A DNA stretch of 64,000 nt from contig CM082579.2 in the NCBI GenBank assembly GCA_040954595.2, positions 62,001 through 126,000 on the forward strand, given 5' to 3'. This stretch comes from Balanoglossus misakiensis (lineage: Eukaryota > Hemichordata). The translations under genes and the position numbers were made by a program. Under the pieces are notes generated by a model, which had not been told where the DNA came from, searched no databases, and was given only the letters and a program-made list of their open reading frames with translations. Shown in pieces: positions 45,301-60,300 of this stretch (positions are counted from its first letter, which is position 1; every line of letters begins with the position of its first letter).

Positions 45301-48300
45301 TGTCACTCCTGGAAATATGAGAAAAGCCTAGGATTTGGAATCATTCAATAATTTTCAGCCAGAGTTATTTATATGACCTAAATGCACTTTTGTTGTCTGA
45401 AATTTCATTCCATTTCTATAATTTTTTTCTTTTTCAGTAAAGTCATGCCATTCTGATTATCGATTTCAACTCATCTAGTTACAATATTATATGATTTTCA
45501 CTAGAAAGTACCTACAAATTTGTAGCAAGCTTCCGCAGGCGAGGTGAGGTGAGGCAAGTGACCTGTTGTGACCTGGTCTGACCTAAGACTGTTGAGGATC
45601 CATCATCAACCTATCATATTTTCCAGGATTCTAATTTGGATAGTACAGCACATCAGCACGGTATACCGTGTATCATGTTTTATGTCAATTTTAATGTCTT
45701 GTCCTCTTGAACTTCTGCACATCAACAAAAATCACAAATCTGACCCTGGTATTATATTTTATCTTTCAGTTTGCATATATGCCAAGATTACACTACTGAT
45801 GAAAAAGTCAGACTGCCCTGTAACGCAGATCTTCAGACATTCAGCAAACCATTACTTATTATTACTTTTTTTCAAGATAGCGCTTGGTATATATTGAGTA
45901 TGAAATGTTTTGTTAACACATCACACGCAATCAACTCATAGTCCTAAAAATACACCAAAGTTGTTTTTTTCAACTACATGTACATGTACCAGTGTATACC
46001 TGTACAAATATCTCATAAAACATTACCTCTCAGTAATCATTCCTATGAGACACATAAATCAAGTATGTTTCTTCTCTGACATTACTTCATAAATGGAACT
46101 GGAAGTGATGTCACTTTATATGCAGTGTAATTACCTGCACTTTAGGTATATTTACTGAACACTGTCTTATTACAATTTTTTTTTGTACAACTCAAAACCA
46201 ATCCTTGACTTAAATTTTTTTTTGCACCTGGTGAAAACAGCAAAGGGGATATGTTCCATTTAGAGACCTCCATTCAGTGTTGCAGAACATGAAGTAAAGT
46301 GGTTTGTCTCATTTTTTTGGTTCTGGTTTCCAATTCATGGGGTGAATCCAACACGATTTGCATTAAAATGAAAGGGACCACTGCTCCGTGAAATTCCCAC
46401 ACAGGGTGTTTTAATTCAATGACTGCAGCTGGCCTCAGTTAGTGTACCATAAACATCTAACTGCAGATGTCAGCATTTTGCAAGTGTGTCAGGACACAAA
46501 ACTCTGTAATGTATCATGACAAAAGTGTAGCTCACCAACTTATCACACAATAACTATTTAATATTAGTATTAAAATCACAGACCATCTCCTACTATGACT
46601 AAATTGCTCCTAATATCAAAAGAATTCAACACGATGTGAAAACATGACTCTTCTGCCAAATTAAACTAGAGTGACATATATAGTCTTGTAATTTAATCAG
46701 AAATGAAATAGATGCTTCGGGTAGAGTCGGAGGTTTACTTTATCAATGACCTTATAACATTCATCTTGATATTATAATTGCATTGACCTGAGTGGGTCAT
46801 CTGTGTATGCCAATCTACAGACCAAGATACTTCCTGTCTTTCTACATAAAGATTTCCAGTAATCAATTCTTGACTCGAAATTTTGCTCAATTAATTGAGT
46901 CTGTACTTGATAGGCATTGATTAGCTTAACTATGAATCATAATAATAACCAACATGGTAAAATGAAATCATCGTTTTTGTATAAAGGTCATAAAATTATA
47001 TGGCAGCCACTCTAATCACCTGGTTTCTACTGAAGTGAACGCTATCCCTCTGACATCTCATCCTCCGTGTTTGAAATTACATCATCCATACATGCGAATC
47101 AAATCCTGACAATAATAAATTTATGGCGATAAATGAAGTGGTGAGCTTGTTGTTGAAGTTGAAAAGTTATAATTAAATACTGAAGTTTACATTTGCTAAT
47201 GTTAAGTATACACCATGTAATCAAAGATAACACTTGTCAAAATTTATTGCACTCCAGCAGTGTGAGCATTTAAGAAAATCAGTGACTACATGGACTTGCA
47301 CACCTGGTACAGATACCCACTGTTTTAATATCATTAGGTATAAACTCATGCTGACAGCTAAATTTCCAATATGACTAATTCATCGAAATAGAACTGACAG
47401 ATTTACGCGACAATCATTAACCAACAGCCACACACCAAATTGCTCATTTCACAATCCCGACACCTCAGACGGCATAATTCTCTGTAATCATTGTAAAAAT
47501 TCACCTGAATACCAGAGATGGAGCTGTTCCATACCCAAAGCACTGACTCTAAACATCAGACCATCCAAAACATAGCATACTGAGTAAAATCTTTTTTCTC
47601 CTATCTTGGCCAGAAAATACAAAATGTTCCTGGTTATTCAAGTGACCCATTTGATATGCCAGGCCTTCTACGTTCTACTGCACTTAAGACTAGATGTATT
47701 TATATGCAAAGCTGATTGGATTTGTGAGTTCAGTGTATTGTTTTGTTTTGTTTTGTCTGCAGAGGAATTCAGGTCCAACGCATATAAGATTCACCTTGGA
47801 ACTAAAAGTAAGCCATGGCACACACTGTAACGGTATGCAAAGAACTGCCCAGTTTTTATATTTGCCCGGGGCAAACCTGCTATTAACTAACTCAATATTG
47901 GGGAGCAAAGAGTATAATGAGACATCTAGATAAAATTAAGCTCCTTCTATTTAGCTTGAGAGCCTCCATTAATATCTGCAGACTTCACCTCATGACCTTT
48001 ACTCTGAAGGGCTGACTGATTCAAATTGTCTTTCAAAATAAAACATTACGCAAACATCTGCAGAGAACAATCATCATCATGTCTGCGAAAATCCCAGAGT
48101 CCTTTCTGCATAGGAACTGAGATGTTTATCTTATTAATACTATAGTGCAGTGTTATGATTGGACAACAATACTCTGTCTGCCAAGGTTTGTAATTTGGTC
48201 AAAGCCCCAGTTACACTGAATAATATCTGAGAGAAGAAACTAAACTGTGACTAGTGTAATAAAGTGAAATAATTTGTGTAAGTAGAAAATTGATAGATAC

Positions 48301-51300
48301 CTTTAGCCCATGATGGAGGGCGGTTCCTTCGGGCTTGGGGCAATTTCTTTAGCTCCCCGTACTTGTTATTCATATCATCAACCACAAAATATTGCGTGTC
48401 TCGAAAACGCAATTTGTTGTGTAGCACAAACATTTTATCCTTCCATGAGTGGAATTTGACTATCACAGCTCGCGTGTATCCATCTTTGGGTTTACCTACA
48501 CGATAGACACATTCAATTGTCTTAGGTCCAATGACCATTCCTAAATGATGACTTAGAATACTGCCAACTTTGGGTTCATCTTCCTGGTGGTCCTCTTCAA
48601 TTCCAAAAATCCTGATGTTGTTACACCGAGATAAACTGTCTAATACCTCTGATTGTCCATTCACCATTTTCTTCAACTCTGCATTCTCTTTCTTCAATTG
48701 ATACACCTCTTCCTCCAGTGTTTTTTGTATGTCCTGAAATTGTCCAATTTCTGTCTGCTGGCTTTCCAGTCGACTACTCAACTCAATTATATTCTCTTTG
48801 CTAGACTGCACCATCTCCAACACTTTAGACATGTTCATGGACAAAGAATTCAATTCTTCAGCTGAAGCTGATTTCTTGTGTTTTGACTTGAATGGCCCTG
48901 GATTTTGCTCCACATCGCCAGCACACAACAAGATCAGCAGGAGAGCCATCACCAGACACAGGTTATGTTTGTTGTCTATGAAAAGCATCAATGAGGTCAT
49001 CAGATTGCCAAATACCAGAACAGAGTCATATCCTGCCCGCTGATAAAATATTTGCCTCACCTGAATTACACATGAATTGTTCTCTTCATGATCAAATACA
49101 AGGGAAGTCATTGTCCTCCAATCAGATGAGAAACCTCCAGCGGGATCTGTTAGCCGTAGACTGAGGTACTGTTTGTGCAACATTTCTGCACCAATACTTT
49201 GAATGTCAACCTGAGACATGTTTAAATATCACAGAAAAAAGTGTGTAACATGTACTACTATAAGGCACTCAAACACAACGCATGTATCCAATATCTTCAT
49301 ACAGGCATATTGTATACCACCTGTTAATTACCAGTAATTGATCATGGCTATCTCTGTAACATCAATTTTCAGACTCCTCTTTTCATCTCCAGCTGTGTTG
49401 CAGCAGTTGACAGATCACGAGTCTTTTCAACCTGTAAAAATATACCTGCAGTGTACGCTTTTGGCAGACCGACGATGATATCAGGTGTACGCTGTGTATA
49501 GATCATACAAACTGCATGTGTCTGCATACCACAGTCGATTGTTACTTCATTTCGAATTACCGCTGGTGGCTTACATAACCATCCTCTACAATGCTGGTTG
49601 AAACAGTAGAGTCTCAAACATCTATTTTATCACAAGGTGACAAAGTAGCCAGTCAGAAAATGCCAAGGCCGCCAGTTCTCTGTTAAAAGTGAACTTTGGC
49701 AGTACGTTGAAAGAATCCCTAGGTCTGTCCGCATTTTTAAACTGGCTACTCGCTTTGGCGGGCCAACTTTAAACACACACCTGTGACAAACATTGATAAC
49801 GTTCTCATAATATTCACTAGCCAGCTAAGGGTGCTTGACATATAGTCAGCTTGCACTGGTTAATAATAAGACAACACCATGACTCAATTTGTTTAATATT
49901 AACAGATTCGGCTAGTGTGATAAAGTATTCTGCAATACAATCTTGGACTACACAAAAACAGACACACATTGACTAAATCCATGAAAGAATGCCCACATAA
50001 TTATAAAGTCCCTGTGCATTGTTTCTCTTGTGCTTGGAAATTAAGTTGTATTTGCATATTGATTGTTAACTACTATAGAGGCCGGTGCCCTCTGCCTGTC
50101 TCTCTTTCTCTCTCTCTGTCTGCCTGTCTCTGTCATATTCATCAATATCACAAAGAAGTGAACAACTCTTGTGTGGCTTCATAGAATATGGGTCTGTCTA
50201 TCCAGCGGCTGTATATAGGAACCTTATATGAATTGACTTAGGAAACAAATTAATTTGTAATTCATGAAGGATCCAGGCTGTAACTCAATCACTAAATTTT
50301 CTTTCTTTCTCTGAAGATATAGTGACTAGTGTGCTGTGTTGTGTTGTGTTGTGCACTTCAGTGTTGCGTTGAATGGCATTGCACAACAGCAGATTACCTT
50401 ACATAAAATTAAATTCTCTAAAGCATAATTTATGAAGGTAATTGGGACTGTAAATTGTCATGTCTCCGTACACTAATCATGATCTCCTTACACGAGCACT
50501 GTACAAGTGTACATTTTTGCCAGCAAATTATATTACTGTCCCTTGAAATGTTTATAGTTTCCTGATAAATATTAATCTCCATTCAATGGCATGCTTTGAT
50601 TTAATATCAAAGTTTGCCTTTGATATTCCATTGAAAAACCTAATCATTTTATACTACATAATGCACTGCTTAAATTAGCTTATAGAATCAGAAAGACTAT
50701 TCATATATCCGACTAAATGAAATTATTTCAGTTAACAAACATGTTTATTTCTATTTTGGAGGAAATATCATTCTCTGATGAATTATTGCTTGGTATTACA
50801 TGTCATTAGCATTCACGAAACCTGTCAGGTATTTATCAGAAAACCAGGAAAGATTCACACATAAAATCCCATGTAATATTACTAATCAAGAAAATAGAAT
50901 CATTACAATACAGCAATTTGGCAATACATTGAATAAAGGTCAATGGAGGATGTAGAAGTGTCACTCTGGGTCAAAGTGCATGAGAAAATTATGTGGGAAC
51001 TGGTAATACATGCAGGTTGATGTAAATTTATAACCTGCAGCTTTCTTTCTCACATAACTCACACTAACATTGAGGAACTATTACCTAATTGATATTTTGA
51101 TGATTTTATAAGTGCTTGGTACTGTGACATGAATGAATGAATGAATGAATGAATGAATGAATGAATGAATGAATGAATGAATGAATGAATGAATGAATGA
51201 ATGAATGAATGAATGAATGAACTGTTGCCTTATTGCATTCTGTGTACTTTATAGGTGGGGGATTCACCTCCCTCAAGTGCCATTTTGTCAGGTAATCAGG

Positions 51301-54300
51301 TTATGTATCTAACTTTTGAATTGCAAACAAGCAAGACAAAAGTACACAACAATTACATGCGAGAACTGCTGAATGTCAGGGGTAAATTGTCATAAAATGG
51401 TAAAACATAGAAATATACCAGGTTCACATCAATTTACAATTTATGCCATCCCTACACAGGTGTAAGTTTTAAGTCGGCTATTAACCAATTTGGACACTGG
51501 ACCAGAGAGCCGGACTTATTTAGTCAAGGGATTGAAGGGGGAGGGGAGGGGGGGGGGGATGTGAGATCTGGCCTAACACATCATGATCAGTCAGCGTTAA
51601 ACAGTAGTGTGAACTCATTTATACTGTCCCTAGTCACAGCTGGAGCAAAGAAAAGACTACTGTTAATTACACATGACCTTAGTCAGGTACCAACTTCACC
51701 TCTGTATTAAAGAGCAGAAAAACATTAAGAGAAGATTTTTAGCTGTGACCTGGTCCTAGATACATTTTATGTAACGTAAACGATACTATAACAAGGTGGT
51801 ATTTTTATACCACTGCAGCTACGCAATATGTCAATCTGTGAGACCTTGTATGTCACCTGCATCTGTTGTCGCATTTTGGATGTTTGAAAAGCTGTTGGAG
51901 ATTTCTCTACCACTAAATATGTTATAAGCAGATTAGTAATGAACACTGGAATTTTTTGTACATGTATAACTATAAATTTTTAAAATAATGTTGTTTAGAT
52001 TTCATATCAAGTAAAGTCATACTGTAGATTAATCGCAATACACCTGGACTGTATTTTTCCTATCTGGGCATTTGGATGGAAAACCTGCAGTTACGCTGTA
52101 TACAACTATGGGGGTTAAATATATGTGATGCGTTTTACTGGTTGTATTTAAGGTGATTTAGCAGACCACATCAAGCAATTCATGCAGCTGACAAGAACAT
52201 TTCCAACATCATTTTAATCTTACTGGGACCTGCAGTATTCCACTGATTTACCGACTGTTTGGGCGTACTCCCTGATATAATGTCAAATATTGATAAATAA
52301 CTTCACGGCTATATGTCTGCTCTTAACTAAAACCAAGTACTTAAAGGAAATATCTTTCCTTAGAGAATAAGGCAAGGTCATTTGGTGTACCCTGAGCAGT
52401 TTATTCCCTCTAGGACAAACTATACTCATCAGGAATTCTCCATACATAGAACAGCCAGGACCAAATGTAGGTACATGTGTACTATTACTACATGTTACCA
52501 TATTTCTATCCTCAATCAGGACACAGGAATTGAAACCTATCCATTTTAATGACCTCTTAATGACCTCAAATCCTGGTACTGTAACATCCAGTTGCCTGAT
52601 CCATGTCATTTTTGCCAGTCATACTCCACGGAAATGACCCTCCAAACATTTACATCTATTGTGCTCATGGCACTACTCCCACTCTGAATCAATAATAATA
52701 ATTTGAAATTTCTACACCTCCACTGTACCTTTCAAATGTTTCTGTCAAACACTGCAACAAATTACACCAAAGTTGTTTGACATAACTTTCTTGCTGAGCA
52801 AATGTTGCCTATTATAATCAGAGAATTTGTTTCAAGAAGGATTAACTGTTTGACCAAGTTAACATGCCTGGTGATTGCTTCATCCTATGATCTTACTCCA
52901 TGCATTATTCACAGAATTACATGTACATTGTAATTGAACAGGCTCTATATAGGATTTGTCTCAAGTTTAATTGAAATATAGAATTGAAAGTAGAGAAGCG
53001 GGATTGATGAAAACAAAATCCAATTATACTTCTTGTACTTAGTGTAAACACATTTCTAATTAGAGTTGATAGAAGTTTGTTGTAAAATAAGTTACATTGG
53101 GATTTTCAATTTACTCAAGATACTAGTAAATCTGAAGATATTTGAAAGACAGGTAAGGTTATCATATTTTCAGTCACATGTATACATAACTGACAATGAA
53201 ACAGAGATAGTATGCAAGATGAAGCTGTCAAAGGGATTTGTAAAAGGCAGTTTATCCAATGCAATGATCATGACAAACCTCTTAATGAGAAATGTATTCG
53301 ATTCACCCATGTCAGGACACTGATACTCTCTCTGGAAGTTTCTCTTATCTCCTTTAGGAATGATACTGCAACCAATTTCCCAGGATAATCCCTGAGAAAA
53401 TGGAGTATCTTGGAGTATTATCACAGATGGGAACTCTTCAATGACCAGTCTTTGTTAAAGCGGCAATCCTCTGTACAGTTATGTAAATAACTGACTGGGA
53501 TGAGTTCATCATTGAGATGGCTTTGAGATGATGCCCTGTGCAGCTTACTTTGTGAGATCTCACAAACATCCTAGTCAATGACTCTTCACAGCTCAACACA
53601 TTCTTTATCTTTCATGTACAGCATCACTCATATCAAGGTATATACTACAATCCATTCAGTACAGCCATAATGATATGAAGTCTGAACTTTTTACCTATTC
53701 AGTAATCACATGTTACCCATCAGAGGTATGGTTGGTGGTTATGAGAATGTGAAAGGTTATAAAATTAACTGACATGAAAAACAATACAGCTGAGGGTGGG
53801 TAAGGAGGATGCTATTCCTGGCTATTATGGATCTTTCTGTGCATTTAGTACAGGAAGATAGTCCAGCTTGGTTCAAACATTTTTATTTCAAAAAGACAAT
53901 TCACTGTCATAAGTTCATAATCTGTAACAATTCAGACAACCGGTACGTTGACTTCAGCACTTGCTTGTCTCCCCTCGTCATGTGAGAAAATTGCTTTCTA
54001 AATGGTTCATACCTTACTATACTAACATTGTCACAAGTACATTTCCACCACAAACCAATATTGCATGTTTCTAGTGAACAGATTATCACATTTTATTATT
54101 CACCAGGCGGCATCAGTGATGGTTAGAATGGGAAAAAGCTCCTGTTATTTCCAACTGACTTACGATCATGAAAATCAATTTCATGATTTAGTTTTCAATT
54201 TAATATAGAAGATTATACCAAATAATCACCTGTATTACAAAACTGTCTTGAATAGAAGCTTGATATTACCAACTTAAGCAGCAAATTTAAAACCGATCTT

Positions 54301-57300
54301 ATGGGACAGACATTATATCATTTAATAATGTTGAATAAAGATAAACCCAGCAGAATTGCTGATACCTTTTGTGTTCCATGCCATGTAGGATAAGCAGACA
54401 ATTAACCAGACTCTCTTCAAAGGTACCATAGTAAGATTATCATATCATGTAATTTCTATGGATAAAGTTTGCTGATGTGCATGCACCTAACAACTTGGAA
54501 GCAACCATTCCTGCCAAGCAATGAGAGATATTTAGCATCTTCACCGGGTTCTTACACATTTCCCAGAAGGGATGCAAAGATAATGATTCTACTTTAAGAA
54601 CAACTACCCCTCAGCAAGTCTTTCTAGATCTATTTTGTTTAATTGATTCACTGCATTATTTTATTCACTATTTTGATTACACAGGATTCATCCAACACAG
54701 CCAAATGGTGATTATTATAGAAATTGACATGTTGTGTATACATATGATAAAAAGCTATGATCAATCAACATACATTTGAATGCAAGTTTGGGTAATTTCT
54801 GCCACAGTGATTGTATTTGAGGCACACAGATCTCCAGATATATCAGTGCATTGTTCAATTTACCACTAATAACTGTGTTGCACATTATCACTGAACCAAA
54901 AGTGAAATCCTAGTCATGGCAACATCCTTCAATTGCATAGAGAGATTACAGCAAGGCTTTGGTTTATCAGTGTTAGCACACCTTACATGGGAACAGAGAT
55001 TAAATTCTCCTTTACTCCAAGTCAGTAATAACTGGCAACTTTGCAAAATGCTACCTTGATGATATCACCATGGTAACACCTTGGTGTTGCACGGTGCAGT
55101 AGAGAAGACTGTGCTACTCTTAATACCATGACATTTCCAATGTTGCACTGAGTAGATGATAAGTCACATAAGCACAAGCTGTGTAGCCATGAGCGGAGTT
55201 AAAGTATCAATTATACAAAGCTGTCAATCATATGCTGATGTATGAAATGTGATTACAGTATGTTAGTGCAATGAATATCTGCCAGAACTGAGAGCATTTT
55301 TAAATCCAACTTTCCGCAAAGTATTTTACTTTAGTATGTTCAAGTCACATTGTTACCATGCCTTTATCTAACAAAACAGTTTATAAAAGGAAATCTGTGA
55401 AATTTTTAAAATGACTTTCTTCATTTCATAACACCCTCTTCTCCAATGAAGAGGTCACATATAGACTAGTCCAACAGCTGGTGACATAACCACTCTATGA
55501 TGAAAAATATCATCTGTTAGCTACTGAATACAAAACTACAGATGTGATATACGGCACATTTAAATACAAAAGAATATTTGTAATAATACAATAAAGGCCC
55601 TTATATTGTTTTTCACATCCAACATTATGATCTGATCATGTTTCATCACACATGAAAGAAGACTAACAAATATTGGAAATACATCAAGTTAACCTGTGGG
55701 GACAAGTTCGCGTACTAAGAAATGTGATCTTTGGCCAATTGCTGAAGTAAAGGTCACATGACTACAGCTATATCTTTGTGGGATACCAAGAGGAACTGCA
55801 ATAATTGGTCAGGAAGGCCTGGTAACACTGTATATGTAACAATGCAGGGTTTAATACCATAATTGATCAGGAAGGCCTGGTAACATGATTTGCAACATTC
55901 ACTGCACAATCACTCTCTTCAGCAGAAAAAGTGTCAACTGTTGGTGACCTATCCAGCACATTAGACAATAAGTTTAGGTTTTGTTCTCACATGTGACTTT
56001 GATAGTATGTCAATGGGTCAGAAAACTTTTATCAAACCAATTGTAAGTATTTTAATCATGAAATGACTCATCTCCACTGAATGACAGAGCTATCAAGATG
56101 TCTAGTTACCTATTGTCATGTGACAGAGATAGTGTGTTTCTGCATAGTACATGTATGTGCATCACGACTGTCTGATGTCAAAGGCAACTTTCAATACACA
56201 ATATAAATACAACATTTCTTAATCCCCCCACATTTTCCCAGAGGACAGAAAAACTAACATACAATACATTTGATAAATGCCACCACACAGACATAATTTG
56301 TCTTCCATCTTGTGCTGTAATGGTGTCCACAAAGAATATGATAATTCAATAAACTGGAATGGACATGTGTGCTCGTAACTTGCACAAAGTAATATACACA
56401 TGAACTGGCTGAGTTTATTGGTGAGAGCAAATAAAATTGCTTGCCAGTAAAATAATTGAAACTGCCAATACTAAAAGTAAAGGTCCCATGAGACTGATGT
56501 AATTTTGTCAGATAACTCAACTTTTTTATCACCAGCAGTAAAATCTCTGAATGGAAAGTAAATGCATTATGAATGTACTTGCAAGAGTTCTCCAGCGAAT
56601 TAAGTTTGTGTATGTTTCTGCCAATTGAATTACTGCAATTAAATTCTCCACCTTAAGCTAATTCCCTGTGCACAAATTATTCTCCATTTAAAAAGGATAT
56701 TGACAATTGAAATAGTACAGAACTTATGGTACTTAAAGCAGTTCTATTTTGGTGGCTTTTATTATATATTAAGTAGACATAAAGATATATTTTGAATGTG
56801 GGTAGAAGCATGGTTAAAATACATGACAATTTCCATAGAAATCAAGAAATCATTTTATTGGTATATAACTTGACAAAGAATAAATATAATTTAAATCACT
56901 CCCCCTCCCTCCCTCACCAATATACTCACCCACAATGTATAGCACTACAGAAACAAGTAGATGAATAAATCCACATTCCAAATCTATCGGAACGTACTGC
57001 AAAGAGTCACTTTACTACCAGGTAATAAATATTATCTCACACTGAGAGTACTCTGTCCTACTTCATAGTTAAACCTTTCTTTCTCATTCTTCATTGGATG
57101 AATACCCACAGAGAAACCCTCAGATACATGTTACACAGAGTGGTTCCCTCTAAAGAATATTGTTCGGATGTACACTGAATGCCAGAAACAGGGATATCCT
57201 ATGCCCTCAGGGTTTCAGAGTGATATTTATCAAATTTAAATCTCTCTTTGACAGAGTCTGCTGAAAGCTTTCTTTTCATGACTTAGCTACGAAAACATTA

Positions 57301-60300
57301 AAAGATTAACAGAAACTCGGTAATCAGACCTGTTTGCCAGCAGAGCATCAAAATGCAACTCAGAATACATTAATTCAAAAAATTGTACTGGCTTTATTCT
57401 CTCTTCACTACAAAAGGAACTATAACTACAGCAACCACACCCACCCCTTGTTCTCTTGACGTCATTTGATCAAATATATGAAAACAATGGGGTTGAGAAG
57501 TTGCAGGAGTTTACGTTGAAAAATAATTCAAGTGATCAAGCTGTTTGGATCATACAAAACAAGTAGCAAGGGATGTTGATGGCAAGATCACCACCCAATG
57601 TAGGTCTCAAAACGGAATTGGGAAGCACTGTCACAGCAACTCCCCACATTACATTAGTTATTATAATTGTTCAGCTTAGAGATGCGGGCAGTTACAATAT
57701 ATCTCAACTGTCGCTTAGCTTTAGGTATCATAGATGGTGTTGGGAGATGGTTGCTGTGGAAACTGTAATGGTGGAAATGATATGTGGTTGTCAAGCGGGG
57801 CTTGTTTTTCATCAGAATTATCTCTTGGGTGAGAAAGGAAACTGCTTTCTGAATATGCATGATTGATGAGGGTTCACAATTTCTACAGTGTTTAAAAGTG
57901 AATACACCAGGACATCATATGTTGATCCAGAGACATTTAGATGCAATCTGCGATCATCATCTTTCATTTTTGAGTAGCAAGGCCATGACATTACAAAGAT
58001 ATGATTGAACATTTCAAGGAAACGTTTAAAATGAGATCATTATCTGAGAATGCTCTCTCTCTTTTCTGCGTATTCACCAATATTAAAATTGCCAATACCT
58101 ATCCTTTATTCTCTTCTTCCAACAGAGACAAATCTGAATTTTTCCTCTTTTCCTGAACTCACAATTGTTTACTGCTTCAATCATTGATTGTGGCATGGCT
58201 ATTTACTGCAGTTTGTAGCCTGAGGCATTCTCTGAGAAAGCTTGCCAGTAATTCACTGGCCTTTCAAACCTTACTTTGCTATATCGATTGTGATAGAAAC
58301 TTTCATATCAAAGGTTCAATTTTTGAATGGAATTATTCCACAGGAGCTTTTTGTTAAAATATTTCTAATCACATAAAAACTGGATCGATGCACAATACAA
58401 TACAGGATTAACAATGCACGTCACAGACATTAATCTTGGGAAATTCATTTTTTATCCACATATATTTACACAACAAGACACAAACAAAACAAAAAAGACA
58501 GACAGACAGACAGACAGACAGACAGGATGAATTCCTATAGATGGAAAGATCTCAACAGACACAAACACTGAATAAACACACACACAAAGCTTTCATTTCT
58601 ATTTGCCAAAAGTAAATCAACTAAATGTTTCACTATCTCTGCATTTCACAACCTCATGGATAGCTCTCTGAATTTTTTTCAGATATTTAATTTAATGATA
58701 CAGTCATCTATATGTGTGTTTATGATTATTGATTTTAAAATATATGAATTGATTTACATGTAACCTTTATCTTAATCATACTGTAATATTAGATAAGTAA
58801 GGGCCATGAACACGACTTCTTAGAATTAATTACTATTCCATGGTCCTCACAAGTGTGATGTACTGGTATGTCTGTTTTCTTCTCATTCCTGGTATAGAAA
58901 CTGTATTCTTTCCTTCCATTGTAAGATGCATAATCACCTGATGTGGTTGACTACAGCAGAATGGAAGCATTTTTTATAAATGTCTCAACCTAAGCTACTG
59001 AACTCAACTGGTGAATCTCTGATCCATTCACTACCAATATGATTTCTACATGTTCATTGTCACATTAATTACCTACTTTGACTTTGAAAGCATGAGGGTA
59101 ATTTTTCAGATGAACCCAGGCCAAAAGGAAATTAAAAGAGAGATAATACAATTTTAATGTTTTCACTGATGGAATTACATTGGATTGTTCTCATAGCTGC
59201 TACTAAGCTATGACCTACAGCCTACATAAACACAAAATTAAAACCAACATCCTTGGGATCCATGAAATAAACAAATGTATTGTTGCCATTTGGTAAAAAT
59301 GTGTAGTCATACATCATATTGTTGCTTATTTGTGTAGTTCAGTCAGTTCCCTAAAATCGCAGATGGCTTTAGCATGGAGTGCAGGGCAGAATGTATTTCT
59401 TATTTCTGTAAAACTTTGGAAGAGGAGATTCAAAATCATTTCATGTGAGACAGTTGGATTGTAATTCAAGCCAAAGAGAGCAAGAGTTTGTGCAGTTCAT
59501 GTATAGAAAAAAAAATTGTTTACTGATTTTTATTTCACCATAGCATGATGTTTTAGCAGTAACTGTTTCATCGTATATATATTTTTTGAAATCACTTAGT
59601 CACCACAGAATCTTCTGTTGAATGTGAAATGCCATGGCACGCCACAAAGCTGTCAGTAGACTGGTTCCTTAAGCCATGTTCACAGATCCATAATTCATGA
59701 TGGTGATTTGATTAGGTTAGCTTAGCTGGAAAAGAATTGCCTAGCACCAAATCTGCATTTATGATGTTCTCCAAGATGTGTCTGATAAGGCAAAAACAAC
59801 ATTTTGCATTTTACCCTAGAAACATCACGGCATACACAACTCGGTGAAAATTCTCATAATTTTGCCACAGCTTTGATTTAAAAATTGCACTTTCAAACCA
59901 TTTACAATTTCAAGAAAAATCTGGATTATTTCCATTTACAGTCTGATATAAATCCTAAAAGTGATCTTTTACTCTTCCATGCCACAGGCAAATATTTGTA
60001 AAAAAAGATCTAATGTAACATGCAACGATGGCAGATTTCAGCTAAATGCACTCACGACTGCTCCAGGCCAAAGTAATACAACTAAATGAGTAGATATCAA
60101 ATGTTATTAGGTGTCCTGTCTGAGCAATCAGTACAGGCGTTAATAAATTTTGCTGTCCCATCTGTATGCTAAATTGGTTGTGTCAATGCTATTAGGTCTT
60201 TGAAGGGTATGTTATAGTTTATACCCAGCGCTGTCCAGCATTCTCCAATCTACAGCAGACATTTCCTGATTTTGTAACGTCAGTGCTGTATAAATAAATT

